Below are positions 12,470 to 23,600 of a DNA stretch of 64,000 nt, piece by piece. How positions within the stretch are numbered: the first letter of the stretch is position 1; each line of letters begins with the position of its first letter. This DNA is from Schistocephalus solidus (lineage: Eukaryota; Platyhelminthes; Cestoda; Diphyllobothriidea; Diphyllobothriidae): assembly GCA_017591395.1 (NCBI GenBank), contig WEDG01002036.1, positions 1 through 64,000 on the forward strand, in the 5' to 3' direction. The position numbers were made by a program, and so were the translations under genes. Under the pieces are notes generated by a model. It made no database searches and was not told the DNA's origin. It saw only the letters and a list, made by a program, of their open reading frames with translations.

Positions 12470-12860
12470 TCGCCGCCGTGTGCCCCATAGCGTGGTGGGA
12501 GCAGGGGGTAGGGGGTGACTTGCGCAGCATCTACCGCACTCTCACCTCCTCTCCAAACGGGCGGCGACGTCACGATAGAGCCAAGGAGACCAAAGACGTG
12601 TTTGGGCGCGGGTGGCAGATTCGGTGTGAACCAACAGGAAGGCGTGCCACCACCTTCCCCGGAGCAAGGAGCAAGATTTCAACCAGCAAGGGTGCGGGGC
12701 GGGGCGGCTAGGATTCCAACTGAGTGGGGGTGCCATGTATTTCACAATGAGGCCTGACTATTCGTCCGAAGAGGAGGAAAAAGATACTCCGTCAGTTAGC
12801 AGTTTTTTAAGCCACGGATTTTAATGCACCGTATAAGATTCAAGATTCGTACGCGACCCG
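12470..12860 (+). repeat. Fragment of the flatworm LINE 5' module
   Basis: Shares tgacttgcgcagcatctacc and the following gcactctc...cctcctc stretch with 16630-16700 and 33140-33220, and aagccacggattttaatgca with 33475 and 4795. Non-coding part of a non-LTR element. Confidence 0.55.
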
Positions 12861-13479
12861 ATCTCACAAACACAAAACACCGGGGTTTCAATTTAAAAGG
12901 GCATGTATGACACTGCCATGGACATCACGTTAAAAAGGGGCCCTTGCAGTCTACCACTGAGTCTACCAGTCAACGACTCCACACAAGCATCCACAGTGGC
13001 CTGACTGCAGGTTCTAAGGTCTCTTTTCAATTGGCAGGCTCTAAGGCACGGAAGTTTGCGCACTGTGCTCACTTCAAGAGGGCCAGTTTGTTTATAGTGA
13101 ATCCAAGCTGGTCAACCAACTGATGCTGAGAAATGTTGGCTGACAGAGCTTAAACAGCCCGTCTGCGCGTGTCACACGCATTTCCTTGCTTGTGACACAA
13201 TATATGAGAATTGCTTTAATCTCACAGGCAGCAGAGGGGCGACATGCAGGGGCTAAAGACCACATTTCCTTCTTACATGAGAGGTGCTAAGTTTGTGCCT
13301 GAGGTCACGGTTAGGAGAATTCTTTGGAACTTGCCCATTACAGTCCGCGTACGTCATTGGTAACAGGATTCAAAAAAATAATCCAGACCGTGAACACATC
13401 AAACAGAACTTCAGCAAAACTAGAGTAGCCCTGAATCAAAAATGTTACTTAATGGTAACGGTTGAAGTTTTTCAGCCAA

Positions 13480-14450
13480 AGAAGGCTGCCTGCGGAGTCA
13501 ACTGAGCTACTTCCTCTGCGTGGTCAAGCTTCCCGTTGCGACAGGCTTTCCGATGCGCGGAATCACATTAAAAGGTTGTCAGCTTCTAACTGCTGTACCA
13601 AGATGCACAAAACTGTCATCTTACTGATGCTGCTGTATGGCGCAGAGACCTCAACCATGCACTAGAGGCAGCAGCTCCAATGCATACTAAAGCTGACATG
13701 GCATTAACAGATCTCGGAAATTGAAGTACTTGAACTAACAGGCCTCCTCAGTATCTGCGCTCCACTGAGGGTACTACAACTGGCTGGAATGGCCACCTCA
13801 CGAGGATGGACGCCGAGCGACTACCCAAATGACTCTTCTATGGAGATGTCGCCACGAGTTGGAGTCGGCTAGGGGGCCAAGTGCGATGCTACAATGACAA
13901 TCCGAAACTTCTATGAAACAACTGCAGATCAAACCGTCAGGATATACTGGTCCGTAGAAGAGCCATTAAGACTGGTGCAGCAATATACAAAGCCAACCAG
14001 ATCACCTCCGTTAAAGCCAAAAGGGTGGCTTGCAATGCACAAGCACCCCAGCTCAACACACCCAACGCCAAAGGCCTGCCAGAATTCCGACGTAGCCAAC
14101 GCACATTCTGCGCACGAATCTGCCTGGGTGGTAACTTGCGTATCCATTGCACAGAGACTGGCAAATCAGTGCCTGGAATAACAACACAAAACAGAGACCA
14201 CAGCCTCCAATGTCCTCACTGCCCTAACGCATTCTCTCACCTCATGGACCTATTTGGTTACAAGAGCATTCAAGTCAGCTGTACCCGCCGCAATGCCGAT
14301 ACCCATAACAAATCGTGTACACGAATCAACGCGCTGATCCCCGATCCTCTCATCGGCGCCAACAGCAACAGCAGTCCCACCAGCGACGACTGAGCATCTC
14401 CCGACCCATGCTATCCTCACTAGGACCGCACCTTCACCTCAAGCATAGGA
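13480..14450 (+). mobile_element. Non-LTR retrotransposon: RT C-terminal part and C2H2 fingers
   Basis: Across frames the plus strand reads KMHKTVILLMLLYGAETSTM (the conserved LLYGAE post-RT motif), EVLELTGLLSICAPLR, AGMATSRGWTPSDYP, then SDVANAHSAHESAWV and, from about 14100, FCARICLGGNLRIHC and DHSLQCPHCPNAFS. These are the post-RT domain and two finger-like modules. Stops and frameshifts make it dead. Confidence 0.8.
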
Positions 14451-15810
14451 ATAGTCGGACAATTGCAAATCCATTGCCCTGAGAATGGTGAACCAGTGCC
14501 TGGGGCTCAGGTTTACATCCACCGCATCCGCCTTTACGGGTAACACGGCCCACGGACATTCATTCATCGCATGGGCCTAATAGGTCACATGCGCCTTCAC
14601 ATACCTCTGCCATTAATCCCACACAGTCTCACCATAAACGCATGCATGCTTCTTTCATCTCAGTTGCATGCGGGATCTGTGCCATACCCACAATGAAATA
14701 TGCATATCCCAGTCAGGTGTAGGCTGTGGCAAGTTGGCGTGTGATGGGATGTGTGGCACAGAGGCCCCTGACGGCTGAGCAGGGACCCAAGCCATCGTGC
14801 CTATTTTATTTTTGTGATTTCAACCAGTAGCTCTCAGTGAGAGGGAAGAATGGTCCTCGGCTACCTCCTCTGCTGCATGTGTGATCCGAACCGGAGCATA
14901 TCACGGCGTGCTAAGCACCGTGGCTTGGAAGGTTGCCAACAGACAATTATACTCAGACGTCGCAGTCAGTCCAATATGTGTTGTGAGGAGTGCCTGACTG
15001 ATGGTCTGAGAGTCAGACTGCAATTTTCCTTCTTAATCTGACCTCTGGTGCTCATGCATAGGATATGTGAACCGGTCAACCTTCTGCTGTGTGAATTCCT
15101 GGTGTTTGTGTTTGGTGGGGCTAGGTCATGTATGTAGTACGCGCAGAGGAATTCATCAGCAACTGGACCGATTTCCCACACCAGTCAAGGGACTGCCATC
15201 GAATGCATAGTATGACGAACACATTGGCTAGAGTTAGCTAGGGTTAGCTTGGCCTGTAGGTAGTTGTGCAATATAGTCTAATTTAGTGCTCTAAGATCAG
15301 CTCAATTGAAATACGATATAAAGTTCCAATGGCTTACCGCCCTTTACCTTCCTTTAAACTACCGTACCCCAGTGACACCGTTCCCCTATTACACGCCTAC
15401 CTATCAATTTAGTTCGTTAGGGGTCATGGAGGGGGCGGCAGAGGGCAATCCCACAAGTATTGACTGTTCTAACCCACTTAAGTAGTATATCCTATCAGAA
15501 TTCAGGATAAGATTCCATGTGATTTGTCACTGACTGTAAAGGCACACAAAGCTCTTGTTTCGGCGATCGGATCTCTTTCTTTTCAAAACCGACGTCTCAG
15601 CCTTTGCCTTTCGTGTCTGTTTAGCCTCAGGGACTGTTTACTCGGTCTCTTTACCGGCCTCGTCCGTTAAAAATGTCAAGACCTGGAGTACGTGGCTAGT
15701 CTGCTCTGCAAGTCGAGTTTGAATCTATTGTAGTCCTGGATCGAACCTGTTCTATTTCCGAAACTCATGGTCTGACAGCGGTTGGTAGGTTTATGCGTGT
15801 GATGTAGTGA
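14100..15810. repeat. Right arm of the 1.7-kb inverted repeat
   Basis: Reverse-complementary to 3060-4720. Here the arm continues directly from a longer piece of the same element (13480-14450), which shows that the repeated sequence is the element's 3' end and 3' UTR. Confidence 0.75.
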
Positions 15811-16189
15811 TAGTCGCATGAAAATGATTATCCGCCCAGTCACCATAGTCTGCCTTCTCTTGCGGTATCCCAGACCTTTAAATAGGTGATCATCCAGAAA
15901 AGTATTTTAATTTTAAAAAAACTGTTTACATGAGTCCAATTCCATACAATAAACAAAAGGAGTCTTGCTGGTCTACCAGTTGATCCTATGGCACAAAACG
16001 CTGAGGGAACATTCTTTCTCTACGCTGTTGTCGAGATGCTGAAATTAAAAAGGTTAGCTTAACAGCCACTTTCAAACAACGAATATGAAAGACTAAAGGA
16101 ACACTGGCATTTAAGTAAAAATGCCAGCTTGGTGCAAGCTTGGAATGCCTATTTTCAAATTCACACAAACACACACAGACACGACAGTT

Positions 16190-16927
16190 TGACCGTCGTA
16201 GTCCGACGATGTCCACCGTATGCTCCATGGAAGGGTGGAGCAGGGACGGTGACTTGCGCATGAATTATTTTTAAGTGATAGTAGCCTTGCGCTGCAGCTA
16301 CCACACTCTATCCTCCTCCCCCATCTGAACCTGGTGTCAAGACAGAGTCAAGAAAACCGGAGGCGGGAGAGGATGCAGGTGGCTGGCACGGCCGGGTCCC
16401 CTAAGTCCTAGCCGCCCCTAGGCGTGCCACCACACCTCCCGTGTTCGGCATTTGTTAGCGGAGCGCAACCCGAATAACGCATGCCGTGCCCTGATGTGGC
16501 CCCCGTGTTGTTCCAACGCATCTACCACGTGGCCCGTTTAGGGGGCACACACACACACACACATACGACAGTTCGACCGTCGTAGTCCGACGATGTCCAC
16601 CGTATGCTCCATGGGAAAATGGAGCAGGGACGGTGACTTGCGCGTGATTTAGTTTAAAGTGATAGTAGACTTGCGCTGCATCTACCGCACTCTCCTCCTC
16701 CCCACCTGAGCCCGGTGTCAAGAGCAGAGTCAAGAAGACCGGAGGGGAGAGGACGCAGGTGGCTGGCGCGGCCGGGTCCCCTAAGTCCTGCCGCCCCTAG
16801 GCGTGCCACCACACCTCTATGTTCGGCATTTGTTATGAAAGCGCAACCCGAATAACGCCTGCCGTGCCCTAATGTGGCCCCCGTGTCGGTCCAACGCATC
16901 TACCACGTGGCCCGTTTAGGGGGCCCA

Positions 16928-16930
<3 letters not shown>
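16190..16930 (-). repeat. Tandem pair of a 370-bp LINE 5' module
   Basis: Two copies, about 16190-16550 and 16560-16930, share gtagtccgacgatgtccacc, gtgacttgcgcgtgaatta-like sequence, a Gly-rich reading on the minus strand (LDSALDTGLRWGGGE) and the end cccgtttagggggc. Each ends in a (CA)n run. Related sequence occurs at 33090-33350 and, more diverged, at 62440-62700. Confidence 0.7.

Positions 16931-17002
<72 letters not shown>
16928..17002. repeat. (CA)n-(TA)n microsatellite
   Basis: CA repeats (16928-16960) pass into TA repeats (16961-17002), just downstream of the tandem module and beside a PLE fragment. Confidence 0.95.
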
Positions 17003-17003
<1 letters not shown>

Positions 17004-17084
17004 TAAAGATTCAAGATCCAGATATCTTATCGCGTTAATCAGCTCCCGAAGAAGATAAAAAAGACAGGCGAGTTCATGGGCCAT

Positions 17085-17255
17085 GCTCCCATTCGATGTG
17101 CTGATTAATGCACGTGTCATCAGAGTGAATTGCTTCCAAGAGTGCTCAGCCTTTCTTCAATGGACAGAAGCCAAGAATTCAAGTTTTGTCCCATATAAAT
17201 TTATATCAAGTTTCAACTGTATGGATGGCAACTTGAGAAATGTGGTCTCGGCTTT
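17085..17255 (-). mobile_element. Small PLE endonuclease fragment
   Basis: Shares gctgattaatgca and gtgaattgcttccaag with the PLE copy at 55870-55920 and the copy at 53340-53400, which encode the C-terminal part of the GIY-YIG domain on the minus strand. Lies between the (TA)n tract and the end of the Fn3-mucin gene. Confidence 0.5.
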
Positions 17256-17459
17256 TTATAACTAACTGGTGTTCATGTATATAATATTTTGATTATGATT
17301 TATAGCAAATAATATAATCGCACATTGAGTGGTATTAGAACGTGACAGATAAAGCTTGCATAAAGGGATAAATAGAGAATTACTTCGAAATTTACATACT
17401 TAAGGAAGTTATCTGAGGTGGACATAACTGTAATGCCTATGCTAATGAAGAAGGAAGTT

Positions 17460-17632
17460 TCAAGGTATATAAACAATTAACGATAGGAGCAGTAAATAAA
17501 AGTACCATATTTGATGTCGTCTTCTTCTTCTGCATCCACAAATCCAAACGAGGATCGCCATCAAAATAACCACTAGAATAGCGACGATGACGATCAGTAT
17601 AACTTTCCAAGGTGGCCAAGTCCAGGGCGATT
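17460..17632 (-). CDS. Terminal exon: transmembrane helix, Arg stop-transfer, stop codon
   Basis: Acceptor TGCCTTTCAG|AATCGCCC at 17632, entering in phase 1; the ORF runs to TGA at 17460. It encodes ESPWTWPPWK, a hydrophobic span of about 22 residues from VILIVIVAIL to VWIC, then GCRRRRRHQIW and a hydrophobic end (YFYLLLLSLIVYIP). The Arg cluster marks the cytoplasmic side, so the Fn3/mucin part faces out. The hydrophobic tail after the Arg cluster is unusual: it may be a real second membrane-associated stretch, or the exon may splice at ATG|GTACTT to an exon I did not find. Confidence 0.8.
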
Positions 17633-20600
17633 CTGAAAGGCATGGAAAATGACACGAACCCGGAATTAACAACAGTTTAACTATGTTGGTGCTGCCCTCG
17701 CTGAGGCTTGAACCCGCGACCTGTTGATGGGATGTCAAACGCTCTAACCACTGCGTCATGGCCTCGTTTTCTTGCCGGCTTCAATCGCAAATATGGACAT
17801 TCGTTGATGAGCGCTCATCGATCGCTAGCGAAACTCAACCGTCCCATTCTGCCTTGCGGCTCACTCTCGAGCCCCACCAGCCGTTTCTGGCTCACTAGCC
17901 TTCATCAGACAGTCATTTCCAACCCCACGTGGTGCCCTAACTGATGCTCGAAACCGTGACCTGGTGATCCGAAGTCGGGTGAATGAGTACGTCAATGAAT
18001 GCTGCATTGGTCGATAGAATTTCAGTATATTTTTAGCAGCTGAGAATGCTTGCGTGCCCACTGAATGCAGTAGCATAAATCAGCTGAGTTGAGTTAACTG
18101 CAGGGTCCTGCAGTGGTGGATGGGACTCACTTGATCCCGTATTGCCTTTTGGCTGACACTCGAACCCCACCGTCAGAAACCGCACAGAGGCTAGAATAAT
18201 AGCTAAATGCGGATTACCCACAACGAACACTTGGTTCAATGGTTAGAATGTTGAAATTCTAATCAACAGTTTGCGGGATCAAGCGTTGGTTTGTGTAATA
18301 CATGGGGTAGTGCGTGGCTGACTGATGACGGCTAATGAACAAGAAATGATAATTGAAGTCTCCCGTATACTCATCAGTCATGTTTTTCTTTCTAATAAAT
18401 GCAATGTTTGTAGGCTTTAATGAAAAGAATCTAGATATCCGAGTAATCAAGTGGTGAGCCGCCCAAAAGTGGACGTTAAGCGAAAGTCATGAAGGAGAAT
18501 AAAAAACGCGAAAGGAAGTATGTGAATGGAAAACGTAGAACGTGTGTCAGCAACGTAGGTAGGTAGAAGGGTATGTGCAAGTAAAATAAAGAAAGGAAAG
18601 TTCTGGAGAATGGGACACCTACCTGTTATTGTTGAATTAATAATGATACAATCGGAACCTGGAGGAGCCGAGGTTGGGACCGCAACGCGGCCTAAATAAC
18701 GTGTAGGAAAGCAAAATTTAGGACGAATTAAGATACATCGAACGCGGAAGTGGAGAGGGGCGTGAGATTAACGTACCTGAAGTCACATTGTCCGGGTAGG
18801 TAACAGGAATGGGCAATGGCGAGGTTTTGGCTGTGAATGGGAAGAACGAAAGTTTCGGTATAGGAATGAGCATGAAATATGTGGCTTGTGGCAGCAGACG
18901 CGGTGATGAAGAGGTGATGTCAGTGGGTTATCACTGTTGGCCCTTGAAAGAAGATAGTTAGAGACAGAGGAGTAGAGGGAGGGAAGGAGGAGTTGGAGAT
19001 GGAGGACTTGGGTTTGATTTCGATAACTTCAATAGAGCGATCCAGAGAATATGGATGTGCAATGTGAAGTATAGGTAACGATGAAAGTTGTGTTAAATAA
19101 CACGAGTGACAATGAAGATGTAGTTTGTGGCAGCAGATGCGGTAGTGAAAAGGGACGAAAGGGAGATTTCACTATGAGCGATTAAATTAAGAGATGAAAA
19201 AGGACGGGGAGTAAGAGGAATAGGGGGGAGGAGGAGGAGAAGGAGGAGGAGGAGGAGGAGAAGGACGAGAAGAAGGAAAATGGGTCAAATACCTGTGGAT
19301 TTTTTGGTTGTAGATCTAAGCGAAAATGGGTAAATTGGTCGCGATGATGTGGAGGTCGTTGCGTTGATGTCTGTAACTTGAAAAGAAAAATTGTGAGAAC
19401 ATGGTTTTGCAATGTGTAGGGGAAGCAAAGCAGATAATTGTGCCCAATATCAGGAGTGGCAGGTAAAGAGAGGTGAAGAAAGAAAGTAAAAATTGTAATT
19501 TATATAGGATTCTAGGATGAGCATACTAGCTGATGCATTGTCTGGAGCGGTAACAAGCGTGTGCATCGACGAGGCTTCAGTTGAGGAGTAGCCGGTAGTG
19601 ATTTCGGCTGTTTCTGGGAAGAGAGTAAGTGTCAGTGTAAGAACGAGCATGAGAAGTTGTGTCAACTGGCAACACATGCAGTAGTGAAGAGGTTATGCTT
19701 GTGTGTTGCACTTGTTGCCCCTTTAAATAAGATGGTTGGAGATGAAGGAGAAGGAGGAGGAGGAGGAGGTGAAGGAGGATATGCAGTAGGAGGAGAAACA
19801 GTTTGGGTCAGCTACCTGTGGATATATTGGTAACTGCGGTAGTAGTCACTTTTGAAACTGGACGCGGTCTGGTGGAAGACGTGGCGTTGATGTCGGTAAC
19901 TTGAAAAGAGAAATTGTGAGAACATGGTATAACAATGATTAAGGTAAGCAAAGCAGTTAGTTGTGTCAAATATCAGGATTGGCAGGCAAATAGAGATGAA
20001 CAAAAGAAAAATTGTAATTTATATAGGATTCTTGGATGAGCATACTAGCTGATGCATTGTCTGGAGCGGTAACAAGCGTGTGCATCGACGAGGCTTCAGT
20101 TGAGGAGTAGCCGGTAGTGATTTCGGCTGTTTCTGGGAAGAGAGTAAGTTTCAGTGTAAGAACGAGCATGAGAAGTTGTGTCAACTGGCAACACATGCAG
20201 TTGTGAAGACGTGATGCTTGTGTGTTGCACTTGTTGCCCCTTTAAATAAGATGGTTGGAGATGAAGGAGAAAGAGGAGGAGGAGGAGGAGGTGAAGGAGG
20301 ATATGGAGTAGGAGGAGAAACAGTTTGGGTCAGCTACCTGTGGATATATTGGTAACTGCGGTAGCAGTCACTGTTGAAACCGGAAGCGGTGTGGAGGAGG
20401 ACGTGGCGTTGATGTCGGTTACTTGAAAAAAGAAATTGTGAGAACATGATATTACAATGTGTAGGGGTAGCAAAGCAGTTATTTGTGTGGAATATCAGGA
20501 GTGGCAGGTAAAAAGAGGTGAAGAAATAAAGTAAAAATTGACATTTATATAGGATTCTAGGATGAGCATACTAGCTGATGCATTGTCTGGAGCGGTAACA

Positions 20601-23600
20601 AGCGTGTGCATCGACGAGGCTTCAGTTGAGGAGTAGCCGGTAGTGATTTCGGCTGTTTCTGGGAAGATAGTAAGTGTCAGTGTAAGAACGAGCATGAAAA
20701 GCTGTGTCAACTGGCAACACATGCAGTAGTGAAGAGGTTATGCTTGTGTGTTGCACTTGTTGCCCCTTTAAATAAGATGGTTGGAGATGAAGGAGGAGGA
20801 GGAGGTGAAGGAGGAGATGGAGTAGGAGGAGAAACAGTTTGACACAGCTACCTGTGGATATATTGGTAACTGCGGTAGCAGTCACTGTTGAAACCGGAAG
20901 CGGTGTGGTGGAGGACGTGACGTTGATGTCGGTAACTTGAAAAAAGAAATTGTGCGAACATGATATTACAATGTGTAGGGGAAGCAAAGCAGTTATTTGT
21001 GTGGAATATCAGGAGTGGCAGGTAAAGAGAGGTGAAGAAATAAAGTAAAAATTGTAATTTATATAGGATTCTAGGATGAGCATACTAGCTGATGCATTGT
21101 CTGGAGCGGTAACAAGCGTGTGCATCGTTGAGGCTTCAGTTGAGGAGTAGCCGGTAGTGATTTCGGCTGTTTCTGGGAAGATAGTAAGTGTCAGTGTAAG
21201 AACGAGCATGAAAAGCTGTGTCAACTGGCAACACATGCAGTAGTGAAGAGGTTATGCTTGTGTGTTGCACTTGTTGCCCCTTTAAATTAGATGGTTGGAG
21301 ATGAAGGACAAAGAGGAGGAGGAGGAGGAGGAGGAGGAGGTGAAGGAGGATATGGAGTAGGAGGAGAAACAGTTTGGGTCAGCTACCTGTGGATATATTG
21401 GTAACTGCGGTAGCAGTCACTGTTGAAACCGGAAGCGGTGTGGTGGAGGACGTGACGTTGATGTCGGTTACTTCGAAAAAGAAATTGTGCGAACATGATA
21501 TAACAATGTGTAGTGAAGCAAATCAGTTATTTGTGTGGAATATCAGGAGTGGCAGGTAAAGCGAGGTGAGAAAAGAAAGTAAAAATTGTAATTTATATAG
21601 GATTCTAGGATGAGCATACTAGCTGATGCATTGTCTGGAGCCGTAACAAGCGTGTGCATCGACGAGGCTTCAGTTGAGGAGACGCCGGTAGTGATTTCGG
21701 CTGTTTCTGGGAAGAGAGTAAGTGTCAGTTTAAGAACGAGCATGAGAAGTTGTGTCAACTGGCAACACATGCAGTAGTGAAGAGGTTATGCTTGTGTGTT
21801 GCACTTGTTGACCCTTTAAATAAGATAGTTGGAGATGAAGTACAAAGAGGAGGAGGAGGAGGAGGAGGTGAAGGAGGATATGGAGTAGGAGGAGAAACAG
21901 TTTGGGTCAGCTACCCTGTGGATATATTGGTAACTGCGGTAGCAGTCACTGTTGAAACCGGAAGCGGTGTGGTGGAGGACGACGTTGATGTCGGTAACTT
22001 GAAAAAGAAATTGTGAGAACATGATATTACAATGTAGGGGAAGCAAAAGCAGTTATTTGTGTGGAATATCAGGAGTGGCAGGTAAGGAGAGGTGAAGAAA
22101 TAAAGTAAAAATTGTAATTTATATAGGATTCTAGGATGAGCATACTAGCTGATGCATTGTCTGGAGCGGTAACAAGCGTGTGCATCGACGAGGCTTCAGC
22201 TGAGGAGTAGCCGGTAGTGATTTCGGCGGTTTCTGGGAAGAGAGTAAAGTTTCATTGTAAGAACGAGCATGAGAAGTTGTGTCAACTGGCAACACATGCA
22301 GTAGTGAAGAGGTTATGCTTGTGTGTTGCACTTGTTGCCCCTTTAAATAAGATGGTTGGAGATGAAGGAGGAGGAGGAGGTGAAGGAGGAGATGGAGTAG
22401 GAGGAGAAACAGTTTGACACAGCTACCTGTGGATATATTGGTAACTGCGGTAGCAGTCACTGTTGAAACCGGAAGCGGTGTGGTGGAGGACGTGACGTTG
22501 ATGTCGGTAACTTGAAAAAAGAAATTGTGCGAACATGATATTACAATGTGTAGGGGAAGCAAAGCAGTTATTTGTGTGGAATATCAGGAGTGGCAGGTAA
22601 AGCGAGGTGAAGAAAGAAAGTAAAAATTGTAATTTATATAGGATTCTAGGATGAGCATACTAGCTGATGCATTGTCTGGAGCGGTAACAAGCGTGTGCAT
22701 CGACGAGGCTTCAGTTGAGGAGTAGCCGGTAGTGATTTCGGCTGTTTCTGGGAAGAGAGTAAGTGTCAGTTTAAGAACGAGCATGAGAAGTTGAAATCAA
22801 CTGGCAACAGATGCAGTAGTGAAGAGGTTATGCTTGTGTGTTGCACTTGTTGACCCCTTTAAATAAGATGGTTGGAGATGAAGTACAAAAGAGGAGAAGG
22901 AGGAGGAGGAGGTGAAGGAGGATACGGTAGGAGGAGAAACAGTTTGGGTCAGCTACCCGTGGATATATTGGTAACTGCGGTAGCAGTCACCGTTGAAACC
23001 GAAGCGGTGTGGAGGAGGACGTGGCGTTGATGTCGGTAACTTGAAAAAGAAATTGTGCAGAACATGATATAACAATGTAGGGGAAGCAAAAGCAGATAAT
23101 TGTGCTGGAATATCAGGAGTGGCAGGTAAGGAGAGGTGAAGAAATAAAGTAAAAATTGTAATTTATATAGGATTCTAGGATGAGCATACTAGCTGATGCA
23201 TTGTCTGGAGCGGTAACAAGCGTGTGCATCGACGAGGCTTCAGTTGAGGAGTAGCCGGTAGTGATTTCGGCGGTTTCTGGGAAGAGAGTAAGTTTCATTG
23301 TAAGAACGAGCATGAGAAGTTGTGTCAACTGGCAACACATGCAGTAGTGAAAAGGTTATGCTTGTGTGTTGCACTTGTTGCCCCTTTAAATAAGATGGTT
23401 GGAGATGAAGGAGGAGGAGGAGGTGAAGGAGGAGATGGAGTAGGAGGAGAAACAGTTTGGGTCAGCTACCTGTGGATATATTGGTAACTGCGGTAGCAGT
23501 TACTGTTGAAACCGGAAGCGGTGTGGTGGAGGACGTGGCGTTGATGTCGGTAACTTGGAAAAAGAAATTGTGCGAACATGATACGACAATGTGTAGGGGA

